A DNA stretch of 64,000 nucleotides, taken from assembly GCA_963786195.1 (NCBI GenBank), contig CAWAYH010000003.1, forward strand, positions 230,839 through 294,838. Direction: 5' to 3'. Each line of letters opens with the position of its first letter. The stretch's first letter is position 1. A model generated the notes under the pieces. That model worked only from the letters and a program-made list of their open reading frames with translations, searched no databases and was not told where the DNA came from. This DNA comes from CAWAYH01 sp963786195 (GTDB lineage: Bacteria; Acidobacteriota; Vicinamibacteria; Vicinamibacterales; 2-12-FULL-66-21). Below, one piece after another: positions 19,128 through 28,381 of the stretch. The position numbers and the translations under genes are program-made.

Positions 19128-20101
19128 TTTTCACCCTTGACCTCTGAAGCCACGACGCTGCCGTCTGGCTGGCGACGGCCTTTGACCTCAACGTCGTCGT
19201 TGTTGCGCAATTCGGTGCATTTCCCTCGTGAGAACGAGGTTTGTGCGTTGGTCGTCACGGCCGTGCCGCCGATCGTGAAGCGGATGGCGGGACACGTCCC
19301 CGACAGCGATTGCAGGCGGCCCGACAGTTTCACTTCCGGGGCCGGCTGGGAGGCGGTGGTGGCGTCGGTGCTGGTGGCGTGGGTGGCGTCGGCGCGGGTG
19401 GTGTCGGCGGCGTTGGCGCGGGTGGTGTCGGCGGCGTTGGCGCGGGTGGCGTCGGGCCGGGTGCGGGCGCGAGCTGCGTGACGGTCAGCTGCTGGCCGGC
19501 TACGTTCACCGAACCCGACCTCGCTCCAGACTGATTGCCGGCAACCGTGACCGCCACGCTCCCGGTGCCCCGGCCGGAGGCGGGCGCCACGGTCATCCAC
19601 GTCACCTCGCTGGCGGCTCGCCAGTCGCAGAGCTCGTGCGTGCCGATCTGAAGGCGCAGGTCTGCGCCCTGGGCCGCAATCGAGACGGGAGGCCGGGACA
19701 CGTCGAACCGGCATGTCCCAGCCTGCTGAGCGAGCTCGACGCGCTCCTCCCCGATCCGCAGGGTGCCGCTTCGACCAACCGGAGCTGGATTCAGATCGAC
19801 CCTGAAGGCGATGGTCCCGTCGCCCTGGCCCTGCGCGCCCGACGTGATAGAGGCCCAGGAAGCCTCAGACGCGGCGGACCAGGAACACTCGCGGCCAACG
19901 GTGACCGCGACACTGCCGGTCCCGCCGTCAGGACTGAACGATCGGCGGGATGCGTCAAAGCTGGGCTGACAACGCTGCGCCGCGGTCGTCGGCGCGGTCA
20001 CGCTGGTCGTTGTGGAGCTTCCGCAGGCGGCAGCCAGCGCGCTCGCGCTGATTATCAACGGAAGAGCTGACCGCACGCTTGCCACGACTGAGTCCGACAT
20101 G
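19124..20101 (-). CDS. BACON-domain lipoprotein with Pro-rich linker and C-terminal DUF5666 domain (one frameshift)
   Basis: Lipoprotein of about 325 residues. Signal peptide PLIISASALAAACGSS has lipobox LAAAC. Two BACON (beta-sandwich, carbohydrate-binding-associated) repeats follow: CSWSAASEASWASITSGAQG and CDWRAASEVTWMTVAPASG, each continuing with a GTGSVAVTVAGNQ-type strand. A PTPP-type linker leads into a DUF5666-like domain (LSGRLQSLSGTCPAIRFTIG to DDVEVKGRRQPDGSVVASEV). A one-base indel near 19340 separates linker and final domain. BACON domains are linked to mucin or glycan binding in Bacteroidetes; here the partner is the beta-barrel gene downstream. ATG 20101 is preferred over the TTG two codons upstream. 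Confidence 0.8.
19367..19455. repeat. 24-bp coding minisatellite (Pro-rich linker)
   Basis: Two perfect 24-base units (19391-19414 and 19415-19438), one diverged copy before and one partial copy after. Each encodes eight residues of an APTPPTPP linker in the lipoprotein. Such arrays change copy number by slippage and would alter linker length without shifting frame. They are also hotspots for assembly error. Confidence 0.8.
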
Positions 20102-20265
20102 CACAAGCGTCGCCACTCGAGATCGGTCCGCGTCAGCGTCAGCGAGAGTCGACTGTGCCATGACGCGGAAACTGTTTTCCCACATTCGCCTGATTCGTTC
20201 GCTTTATAGGAGGGTCAGCGGTCGACGCCGCCTTCGAGGCACGGACGCACTTTCAGCCGGTCTGT

Positions 20266-23200
20266 CTATTGCCAATCTCCGAACAGCTGGAAAGCAGCCC
20301 AATAGAAGGGGTGCGCAAAGGCCCGATTGAGGCCGCTTCCCGGCCGCGCCGCGCGCACCAAATCGATCTGTGCCGCCCTCAGAGCCTCGGCTTTGGACAT
20401 GCCGGTCGTCAGATGCCCGTAAAAGCGCGACATGAGTACTGCCGTCAGTCGTCGGCGACGCTCCACAATGACGCCACGACGGATCGCGCCCCTGCATAGT
20501 GGAACGCTCGAGTCAGGCCCACCAACCCCTCGCCAGCGAGCTCCGGACCGAGTGCGGTTTCGCACGCTGACAGCGTCACGAGGTCCGCGTCGAGGCGGAT
20601 GTGTTCAAGCACTTCCCGACGTCTGGAGCAGTCCGTTCTCGCTGCTTGATCGGGCAGGTAGGAGGGACAGCACCAGTGCCGAGTTCAACGGAAAGCGCCG
20701 ATCGACCAGACCGTGCGAGGCGAAATGGACGTACCGAATGTTGGTGCCAACCGACTTCGCGCGCTGTTCTGTAGCGTCCGGTCCTAGATAGGCCGTCGCT
20801 CGATCGCCGAACAAGCGGACGATGCTGGTGACCTCGCGACGCGTGGCCGGCAACGGTTGGAGGTTCCTTCCTTCTCGCGCGCCGACACTCGGGACGGGCG
20901 CGGCGGATTTCGACGCTTGCGAGTAATAGGATCGCCAAAGGCGACGAGCGCGGTGCCGGATGACCACTCATTCGCACCTCGGCGACGCTTCTTCAGCTCA
21001 TCGTACACGGTTGCCGACACCACGACGTGCAGTGGCTTCCATTCGATCAGATAGCGCGATCGGGCCGTCTTGCTGGCGGGCGTCATCAATGTGGCAAACG
21101 GCAGGGAGTGAACGGGCCGTCGCCGACGATGAGGATCCGGGAACATGCGGCAACCAGTGGTTCGGCCGGTTGGACCAGCAGCCGGTTCAGTCGTTGAGCT
21201 TCCTGCGCGAGCGGAGCGTGCACCGTGTTGAGTGCCAGGCCCCTTACACCTCGCGCGCTCCCCTGGGTGGACACCTGACCGCCAATGAGCGTGCGGAGCT
21301 TCCGGATTGATTCCCGCAGGCTCGCTTCGCCCATCTCAACCGTGAACACCGAGACTCCGGAAGACGGCGACGCGTTCTCGTCGGGTCGGCGCACGGCAAA
21401 CAGGGTGGTCGTGCGTTCACCCACTGAGTAGGCCAGCAGGAGCGTTCCCCGATCGAGCGAGGCCTGGACGGAGGGGAGATCGAGTGGTTCCGGGTACTGC
21501 AAGGCGGCGAAACGCGGCGACGACTTCCGGATTTGTTCACCAGCTCCGCGCGCCGATCGCGAACGTCTCGAAAACGTGCAATCAGGCGTTCGACCTCGTC
21601 GGGTTTGTCGGCGCTGACCGCCCGCAACGCCGCCTGGATGCGATCGTGCTCTACGTCGAGATCGCGCCGCGCGCGCGCCAGGTCAGCGGGCACGTCCGCT
21701 GACAGCACGAGATCTCGTTCGGCCAGCATGGCGAGCAGCGATCGGGCGCGCGCACGCTCGAGCACGCGAAACGCGCCAGCGGTGTCCTTGCGTTGCAACT
21801 GCAGCTCGACGGTATCGCCGTAGTAATAGGAGTATTTCGCCCCGAAAGTGGCGCGCACGTCATCCGCGCCGCCCATGCGCCCAGTGTGGGCCTCGAGCGC
21901 ATCCAGCGCGCGCAGGTAGTGGGCGATCGTCTCGTCTGGTACGCCCCGCACTTTGGGCGAGCGCTCCGAGCCTCGCGCAGGGTCTCGGCAGCTTCGAGGC
22001 TGTCTGGCGCGCGCTGTTCGACGATCGACCAGGCGTCGGTGTAGTAGCGTTCGGCCTCCCGCCGGTCGCCGCGGGCGAGCGCAACGCCGCCGAGATTGTA
22101 GAGACTGTCCGCGACTTCCACACTTCCAGGCGCGAGCTTCTGGCGAATGTCGAGCGCACGTCGGTGCAGCATCTCTGCCTGCCGAAGGTCACCAGTGACT
22201 TTTGCCACATTGCCCGCGTTGTTGAGCACCACGGAGTGCGCCACGCTCAGTGGGGCTTCTCGTTCGAAGATCGTCAGGGCGCGAGCGTGAAGCTCCATGG
22301 CCTTGGAATACTCTCCCAGCTGACGGGCGATGTTGCCGAGACCCGTGAGAATCGCCGCCAGGTCTGTACCCTTGCGCCCACCTTTTTTCTGCGATCGCCA
22401 GCGCCCGCTCCTGGTAGTCGCGCGCGCTTTCCAGGTCGCCGCGCTTTTTCATGACGTTTGCAAGGTTCGTCAAAGACGCGCCCATTTGCGGGCTCTCGGG
22501 TATTCTCGTTTCGTAGATTCGATGCGCTCGTCTGTACAAGTTCTTCGGCGCGCGCGAGCTCGCCCCGTCGTTCCAGGACGAGCCCGAGGTTGTTCAAGCA
22601 CTCCGCTTCCTCGATCGAGGCCGGCGCGATCTTGCCGACAATGGCAATCGACCGCTCGTGCGCCCTCTCAGCGGCCGCGAGATCCCCGGCTGCTGCGCGA
22701 CGTTGCCGATGTTCGAGAGCAGGCTGGACACCGCCAGGCTGCCCGGATTCTGCGCTTCCGTGATGCCCAGCGCCTGCTCGTAACGTTGCTGCGAGGCTGT
22801 GAGATCACCCCGCTCCTGCGCGACCAGGCCAAGCGCGTTCAAGCTCACGGCTTCGTCGAAACTGCCAGGCGAGAGTGTCCGCACGATGGCCAGCGCCCGG
22901 GTGTGATAGCCCTCAGCCGACAGCAGATCGCCGCTGCGCAGGCCGAGATTGCCTAGACGGCCCAGGGCGCGCGCCGTCTCCGAGCTTCCGGGCGCGCGCG
23001 ATTCCGTGATGCGCAACGCCTGCTTATACAGATCGGTTGCCGTGTCGAACTTCCCCCGCGACAACGCCAGCGCGCCGAGATTTGAGAGGCTGGCTGCCAG
23101 CTCCAGGCTTGCAGGCGCTTGCGCGTCGAAGAGAGCATGCGAGCGGCGGAAGGCTTCTTCAGCGACGGTATGGTCGCCGCGCTGAAACGCTGTCCATCCC

Positions 23201-23951
23201 AGCCTGCCGAGCGAGGCGGCGCAGGCGAGGGTGTCGCAGCCCTGACGCTCGCGGAGACTCACGGCCTGCTGGTAGGCCGCCGAGGCTTACCTTGAGCGCG
23301 CTCTGCCTCTCGACGCGCGTCCACGCGCATCCCAGATGGTCGCGAGAACCTCGGGGTTCTGACGATCCGCTGCCGCAGCGATCGCGCTTTGATATGCCGT
23401 CTGCGCCTCATCGAACTTGCGATCCTCCGACAGGCTTTCAGCAAGCCGCGCGAACAGCCACGCGGCAAGCTCCCCGTCGCCGCTCTTTGCCGTTTGATCG
23501 GCCAGGTCCCTCCACACCGAAGTCCCTGCGGCCAGGTCCTTGGCCTCAATCAGCTGTTTCCCGTGGTCGTAGAGGCGGCCGGTCGCGTCGGGCAACTGAG
23601 GACGGGTCATGAGCATCCATCTGCCCGCTGGCACTCGAACAGAAAATGGTTGCCCGCTGCGAACGCCCGAGAGCATGACCTCGCCCCGCGGCGCCTGTTC
23701 CACCTCCACAGCCACCAGTCGAACGGCGTCCGGACGAGGCCGCGTGCTTCACGCGGATTTGCCGGCGGCACCACGCCTCGTTCCCACCGCTCCAGGACAT
23801 CGCCGGGCTTCAGCCCGGCGCGTTCCCCGGCGGATCCTTTGCCGACAGCCTCGACAAGGACACCGGCCGGGGCGGTCTGCGACCGGGCCGGAACGTCGAG
23901 AGCCGTAAGCCCTGCGACAATTGCCAGAAGAAGCCGGCGAGACGAGACCAT
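20266..23951 (-). CDS. PDZ-TPR-CHAT protein (caspase-like peptidase), multiply frameshifted
   Basis: A protein of about 1,220 residues in many pieces. Start ATG 23951: signal peptide [19 protein letters not shown], then a PDZ-like domain ([20 protein letters not shown]). About ten TPR units of roughly 42 residues follow (for example [20 protein letters not shown] and [20 protein letters not shown]) from about 23.6 to 21.7 kb. After a helical linker comes a C-terminal CHAT domain: the catalytic His in [17 protein letters not shown], the catalytic Cys in [19 protein letters not shown], and the family ending [15 protein letters not shown]. His and Cys are both present, so peptidase activity is plausible. 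Breaks occur near 20600, 20790, 21100, 21480, 21700, 21960, 22290, 22590, 23280 and 23700. An envelope location is inferred from the signal peptide. Confidence 0.85.
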
Positions 23952-24234
23952 CGGGCCTTCGCGCCTCCTGGTTTGAAACCTGTCTTCCGTTGAGCGTGGT
24001 ATTGCCCGGGGAAATGAGGCTTGCTACACGAGACGGATGCTATCCACTCGAGCGATCCAGGTCAATTCGGTGACCTCGATGGTGCTCGGGCGGCTCGTTC
24101 TCGATCGTCGGCAAAGAGTGGCCGGCGATGAAAGGCACCTGGAGAGCGGAGCACGACGAACTCATCGTCACGACCACGGGCGGCCCGCGCGACGCGTGCA
24201 GCGGAGCGGGGAAGCAGTCGGGATGTCGCCGGAT

Positions 24235-25182
24235 CTACTGCTGCTGGTAAATCCGAATGTAGTCGACTTCCAGCTGACGCACCAGCGTCTGACTCGTCAG
24301 GACCGAGCCCCAGTCCCGTTCCCACTGATTGTCGATCATCATGTGCAGGATCAGCTGCATCGGACCACTCTCGATGGTGCTCGAGTTGCCGTTGAACTGG
24401 CCGCACTTCACGCCGTCGATGTACCACGCGACGGAGGTCGGCTGCCAGTCCAGCCCGAACCGCACGAAATCGGTCGAATAGTCCCGCGTCTGGCACGCCC
24501 CGTTGTTGTGCAGGCCGTTGTTGGGCGTGAACGACGTGCTGCGCCCGTTGTAGTGATACGTCATGAAGATGGTGTCCGAGTGCCCACCGAGGATCTCGAC
24601 GATGTCGATCTCGGTGTTGTAGGTGAAGCTCGGATTCGTCGGGAGCATCCAGAACGCGGTAAAGAATCCTGGCGTCCCGGGAAACTTCATGCGCGACTCG
24701 ACGTAGCCGTACGTGAACGGGAACAGATACGGCGATCCATTGTCCGCGCGCGGCCGCGCGGTCGACACGAGCCCGGCTTTGTACGTGCACTGACCCTGGT
24801 AGCAGGCGCTGCTCGCGTATGGTGGGGCGAGCGGTTCGGCCACCAGCTTGGCGGTGCCGTTGCTGACCTGCACCTGTGACGGCAGGTACCGCTCCTTGCC
24901 TGTATTGAAGGACGCCGTACAGGCGCCAAAATTCCAGTCGAAGCAGGGCGTGAGTTTCGTCAGGTCGAGCGCCGTGCCGCTGAACTCTTCGGTGTAGATC
25001 AATCTCCACTGCTTGCCGGGTGCAACCGGGCCAGGCGGCGCCGGGACGCAGTTCGGCGGCGTGCCGATCAGGCCGCCGGCACACGAGGCGCTCCCGTCGA
25101 GAATCCGGAAATTCTTTGGCGCCAGCGGAACGCCGGCCTGGGCAAGTGCCGCCGCGAGGACCAGCCATCGAAGGGTAGCCAT
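24235..25182 (-). CDS. Secreted family 16 glycoside hydrolase (beta-glucanase-like)
   Basis: Intact protein of 315 residues, secreted by MATLRWLVLAAALAQAGVPLA. The jelly-roll GH16 fold is shown by WRLIYTEEFSGTALDLTKL at the start and the catalytic signature TEIDIVEILGG (nucleophile Glu, Asp, acid/base Glu), then FGLDWQPTSVAWYIDG and the terminal LEVDYIRIYQQQ. It should cut beta-1,3/1,4-glucan or a related galactan; the exact linkage is not visible. The open frame extends 42 codons upstream, but ATG 25182 starts the signal peptide. The interval 23952-24234 holds nothing I can support. It could degrade external glucans or edit the cell's own polymer. Confidence 0.92.
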   Translation of the reverse strand: MATLRWLVLAAALAQAGVPLAPKNFRILDGSASCAGGLIGTPPNCVPAPPGPVAPGKQWRLIYTEEFSGTALDLTKLTPCFDWNFGACTASFNTGKERYLPSQVQVSNGTAKLVAEPLAPPYASSACYQGQCTYKAGLVSTARPRADNGSPYLFPFTYGYVESRMKFPGTPGFFTAFWMLPTNPSFTYNTEIDIVEILGGHSDTIFMTYHYNGRSTSFTPNNGLHNNGACQTRDYSTDFVRFGLDWQPTSVAWYIDGVKCGQFNGNSSTIESGPMQLILHMMIDNQWERDWGSVLTSQTLVRQLEVDYIRIYQQQ

Positions 25183-25386
25183 GGTGCTCAGTGAGTCAGG
25201 CAAGATGGACGCCACGCAACCGGGGGCCCGGGTCCACAGGATCTCGTGGATTCCAGATGGTTTGGGAACGACCGGCTCTGACCGCCGGCACGGATCTGAG
25301 TGCGGCACGCGCGAGATCTGTGATCCGAAGGCACATTTCGTGCCCGGTTCAGGATGTCATGCACCGCTGTGCGCTATCATGTCGGC

Positions 25387-25986
25387 ATGTCAAACGTGCC
25401 AACCGTTCCGTTGCTCGCGAGCCTCGCGCTCACGGCGATCGGAGTGGCCGCGTTCGCACAAGGTCAGCCCCCTCCGCAGCCGCCGGCGCAGCAGCCGCCA
25501 CCGCAGTACTCGGCCCAGCTGAACGTCGGCGATCGAGCGCCCGACTTCAAGCTGCCGGGCTCTGACGGCAAAACGCACTCGCTGTCGGACTACAAAGGGC
25601 AGACCGTCGTGCTGGCGTGGTTCCCGAAAGCCTTCACCGGTGGTTGAACCGCGGAGTGCAAATCGCTCCGTGAGAGCAGCCAGGTTCTGAAGACCTACGC
25701 CATCACCTACTTCATGGCGAGCGTCGACACCCCCGAAGACAACACGAAGTTCGCTCAGGACAATCACGCGGACTTTCCCATCCTCGCGGATCCGTCGAAG
25801 GAGACCGCGCGGGCGTACGGTGTGATCCGTACCGACGTGCCTCCGGAGCGTCAGCTGGCCGCGCGCTGGACGTTCTACATCGGCGGCGACGGAAAGATTC
25901 TCGCCATCGACAAAACGCCGACGACGGCCACCGCCGGCGATGTCATGGTGAAGAAGCTCGACGAGCTCGGCGTGAAGAAGAAGTAA
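25387..25986 (+). CDS. Periplasmic peroxiredoxin with in-frame TGA at the peroxidatic position (putative selenoprotein)
   Basis: One uninterrupted frame of 199 codons from ATG 25387 to TAA 25986, broken only by TGA at 25645-25647 (codon 87). The N-terminus is a signal peptide ([20 protein letters not shown]) and a Pro/Gln linker. The AhpC/TSA core starts [20 protein letters not shown], then [13 protein letters not shown][TGA][10 protein letters not shown]. In peroxiredoxins this is exactly where the catalytic Cys sits (T-x-x-C), and the second Cys four residues on is kept. Downstream [18 protein letters not shown] completes the fold. Frame and family similarity both continue across the TGA, so selenocysteine is the simplest reading, giving T-G-G-U. 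A TGC/TGT to TGA error is the alternative. Sec machinery is not in this window. Confidence 0.78.
25650..25672 (+). promoter_or_regulatory. Candidate bacterial SECIS hairpin
   Basis: Directly after the in-frame TGA, CGCGGAGU and GCUCCGUG pair (eight base pairs including two G-U) around the seven-base loop GCAAAUC, whose first base is G. Bacterial SECIS hairpins start just after the UGA and usually have a G at the beginning of the apical loop. Here the loop starts about 11 bases after UGA, slightly closer than commonly reported, so this is a candidate only. Confidence 0.45.
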
Positions 25987-26029
25987 GTAAACCCTGCAAG
26001 AACGCTGGCCCGACCGCACGGCTACTGGG

Positions 26030-26296
26030 ATGCAGCGCAGTAACAGGCGCGACGATCGTCGCTATGCCCCGCGGCGGTTGGGCAGAAACGACTGGGTTTA
26101 CCGGGGCTCGGACGACCGCTACTACTGCACACGCGACGATGGCACCACAGGCTTGATCATCGGCGGCATCGGTGGTGCCGTGCTCGGCCACATCATCGCT
26201 CCCGGCGGATCCAAGACGCTCGGCACGATCATCGGCGCCGGCGCCGGGGCACTGCTTGGCAGGGCCATCGACGACGGCGACGTCGTCTGCCGCTGA
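26030..26296 (+). CDS. Glycine-zipper 2TM-type small protein
   Basis: A protein of 88 residues. A charged N-terminal part with RYAPRRLGRNDWVYRGSDDR and YYCTRDDGTTG precedes two glycine-zipper helices (LIIGGIGGAVLGHIIAPGG and LGTIIGAGAGALLGRAID) and ends in DVVCR. This architecture is shared by the Rickettsia 17-kDa-antigen/glycine-zipper family of envelope proteins. No signal peptide is visible from this start; homologues often have a longer N-terminus, so an upstream start lost to an indel is possible. The two Cys could form a disulphide. It lies 44 bp after the peroxiredoxin. Function unknown. Confidence 0.6.
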   Translation: MQRSNRRDDRRYAPRRLGRNDWVYRGSDDRYYCTRDDGTTGLIIGGIGGAVLGHIIAPGGSKTLGTIIGAGAGALLGRAIDDGDVVCR

Positions 26297-26349
26297 TTTC
26301 GCGACATGCTGACGTGGGCCCGTGAATGAGCGGGCCCACACGTCCTCCG

Positions 26350-26895
26350 TCAGCGCGGATCCGGCACAGGCACGCCGGGCTTCACATCCACGTTGTGGTA
26401 AGCCACGATCTTCCACTCGCCGCCGTCCTTTTTCAGGACCTGTAACAGACGAGTACGAAGGCGTCCGTTTGCGTCCAGCTGCAGGACCGGCGGCGGTCCT
26501 GGCTTGGAGAATCCCGATACCGAGGTCAGCGTTTCTGCGATGGCTACGTCGGGTCGAATGAACCTGAGGGACACGATGTCCTGTTTGAGCGTGGTTCCGC
26601 GAAAGTCGCCCTTGAAAATGACGTCGTGCCGGTCTCGAAACTCCTGATATCCAGTAAAGAACTGCCCCCGGATATTCGTGAAGGTCCCATCCGCCGCGAA
26701 ATGCCTCGAGTAGGCGTCGGTATCACCCTTGTTCCACGCGGCGACTTCGCTGTCGAGAATCCGGCGAATGGTCGCCTCGTCAGGATTGTTCTGGGCGCCG
26801 ATTGCGCCCAGGGGCAACACCAGGCCGAGAAACACCGCGACACCGACCGATGCTCGACCGACACCTCTATTGCGGACCCTGAGAAGGCTCTGCAT
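26350..26895 (-). CDS. Secreted SnoaL/NTF2-like protein (SgcJ/EcaC type)
   Basis: A protein of 181 residues from ATG 26895, which is preceded by GGAGGACGAGG. A signal peptide (RASVGVAVFLGLVLPLGAIG) is followed by an NTF2-like cone fold: DEATIRRILDSEVAAWNKGD, AYSRHFAADGTFTNIRG, then DVAIAETLTSVSG and the final WKIVAYHNVDVKPG. This matches the 'SgcJ/EcaC family oxidoreductase' group, whose members are mostly uncharacterised. It is transcribed towards the glycine-zipper gene. No metal or haem motif is evident. Confidence 0.8.
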   Translation of the reverse strand: MQSLLRVRNRGVGRASVGVAVFLGLVLPLGAIGAQNNPDEATIRRILDSEVAAWNKGDTDAYSRHFAADGTFTNIRGQFFTGYQEFRDRHDVIFKGDFRGTTLKQDIVSLRFIRPDVAIAETLTSVSGFSKPGPPPVLQLDANGRLRTRLLQVLKKDGGEWKIVAYHNVDVKPGVPVPDPR

Positions 26896-27015
26896 CCTCG
26901 TCCTCCGATGCGACGTCATACATGACGTCGCTGGTCAGGAGTATGTTATCGGTTCCGGGATGTCGATCCGGGCGTTTCTCGTTCGACATGTTGGCAGGGG
27001 AGGGAAGGTGACGTC

Positions 27016-27396
27016 ATGAACATCGTGCTCTGGGTCCTGCAGATACTGCTCGCGGTTGCGTTCTTCGCCCACGGCTGGCTCTTTCTCTCGCCGCCGGCGG
27101 CGATCGCCGAACAGATCAACGCGACGCTGCCGCGCTGGTTCCAGCTCTTCCTCGGCATCGCGGAAATGCTGGCCGCGGTGGGACTCACACTTCCGGGACT
27201 GACGCGAATCATGCCGTGGCTGGTCACGTGGGCGGCCGCCGGGATCATGATCGTGATGGTGTCGGCGACGATCTTCCATCTGATGCGGGGCGAGATGAGC
27301 TCGGCGGCAATCACGCTGTTGCTGCTCGTTATGGCGACGTTCGTCGCGTACATGCGGCAGCGTGTGCTGCCGATTGGCGTCCGGCGCGCCGCGTAG
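27016..27396 (+). CDS. DoxX-family membrane protein
   Basis: Intact small membrane protein of 126 residues with four hydrophobic segments: VLWVLQILLAVAFFAHGWLF, WFQLFLGIAEMLAAVGLTLP, WLVTWAAAGIMIVMVSATIF and SSAAITLLLLVMATFVAYM. The first segment with AHGW and the second with GIAEMLAAVGL are typical of DoxX. Members support membrane redox or quinone-linked reactions in some bacteria, but the role here is unknown. ATG 27016 follows AGGGAAGGTGACGTC, a fair ribosome-binding site. It is divergent from the SnoaL gene and convergent with the DUF2950 gene. Confidence 0.85.
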   Translation: MNIVLWVLQILLAVAFFAHGWLFLSPPAAIAEQINATLPRWFQLFLGIAEMLAAVGLTLPGLTRIMPWLVTWAAAGIMIVMVSATIFHLMRGEMSSAAITLLLLVMATFVAYMRQRVLPIGVRRAA

Positions 27397-27436
27397 TCAA
27401 AGGAGGCGATTCGAGGTCGGATCGGTCGTTCTATCC

Positions 27437-28378
27437 TTATCGATCCTCGACCGGAGTCCAGGTCTTGTCCGGGTTGAATCGATCCATCGTCTTGAAGAGC
27501 TTCAGCGTGTCGGCCCCGAGGTCCTTCTCGTAGACGACGCCGTCGTGGCTGACGATGAACGTCTGTACACCGGTGACGCCATACTCGGCGGGCGAGGCGA
27601 CGAGGGCGAACCCGCCGATCATCACGCCCTTGACGACGAAGTCCAGTGCTCCGAGCGGCGCCGCGGGCCCCTGTCCCTTCAGCACCTTGAAGAAGTAGCC
27701 GTTGTACGGCTCGGCGCGATCTGAATAGCCCTGCTCGATCGCGCGCGCGATCGCCTTCGCCGACCGGACCGGCCCACGATCCGTCGGGATTCTTCCAGGC
27801 CAGGCCGTCCTGCTTTCCGGGCGTGCTGATGATGCGCTGGGCGTATTGATTGACGGTGGAGCCGTCGCGCTTCGTCAGCGCGTATTCGTGCTGCGCCTCG
27901 ACGAAGCCGCGGCAGACCTCGATGGCGTCCAGCTCGTTGCTGCCGACGCGCCGGTTGAGGATCTCGTCGTGTCCGGCCTTGGCGTCGAACGACCACTTGC
28001 CGTCCTTCCTGACGATCGGCACCGGCAGCGGCCAGTCGTTGTTGCCCGACAGAGAGGATGGCGCGGTTCGCGTTCGCCGGATCGACGGCGACGGTCTTGC
28101 GCTCACGCGCCCTGGCGGCGAACTCGTGCAGCCCGGTTCTTGTCCTGGACGGCATCGCCGGTCACGACGAGATCGCGACCCTCGGCGCCGAAGATGCTCT
28201 CGAGAGCGGCGACGTCGAACGCTTCCGCCGCCGCAATCAGCGCGTCAGCGGCTTGCTGCGGTGTGGCGAAGGTTCCTCGCGCTCGCCGGAGCGTTTCGAC
28301 GATGTCTGCGCCGCCGGCGGTGAGCGCCAGCGCCAGCGAGCCGGCGCAGAGGAGACCGCGCATGAAACCGACTCTCAT
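27437..28378 (-). CDS. DUF2950 family secreted protein (frameshifted)
   Basis: About 310 residues in pieces. From ATG 28378 (or 28381) it opens MRVGFMRGLLCAGSLALALT (signal peptide), then FATPQQAADALIAAAEAFDV and IFGAEGRDLVVTGDAVQDKN, the DUF2950 N-terminus. Later pieces carry DGKWSFDAKAGHDEILNRRV, CRGFVEAQHEYALTKRDG and the end GVQTFIVSHDGVVYEKDLGA. Breaks lie near 28110, 28050, 27770 and 27690. It begins directly after the DUF3300 stop (TGAATG) with a GGAGG site inside the end of that gene. DUF2950 and DUF3300 genes are known neighbours; their function has not been described to my knowledge. Confidence 0.83.
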
Positions 28379-28381
28379 CAT

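Noticed and set aside
23801..23822. Perfect palindrome CGCCGGGCT-TC-AGCCCGGCG
   Set aside because: It lies inside the PDZ coding part (RAGLKPGD), where codon choice at high GC explains it.
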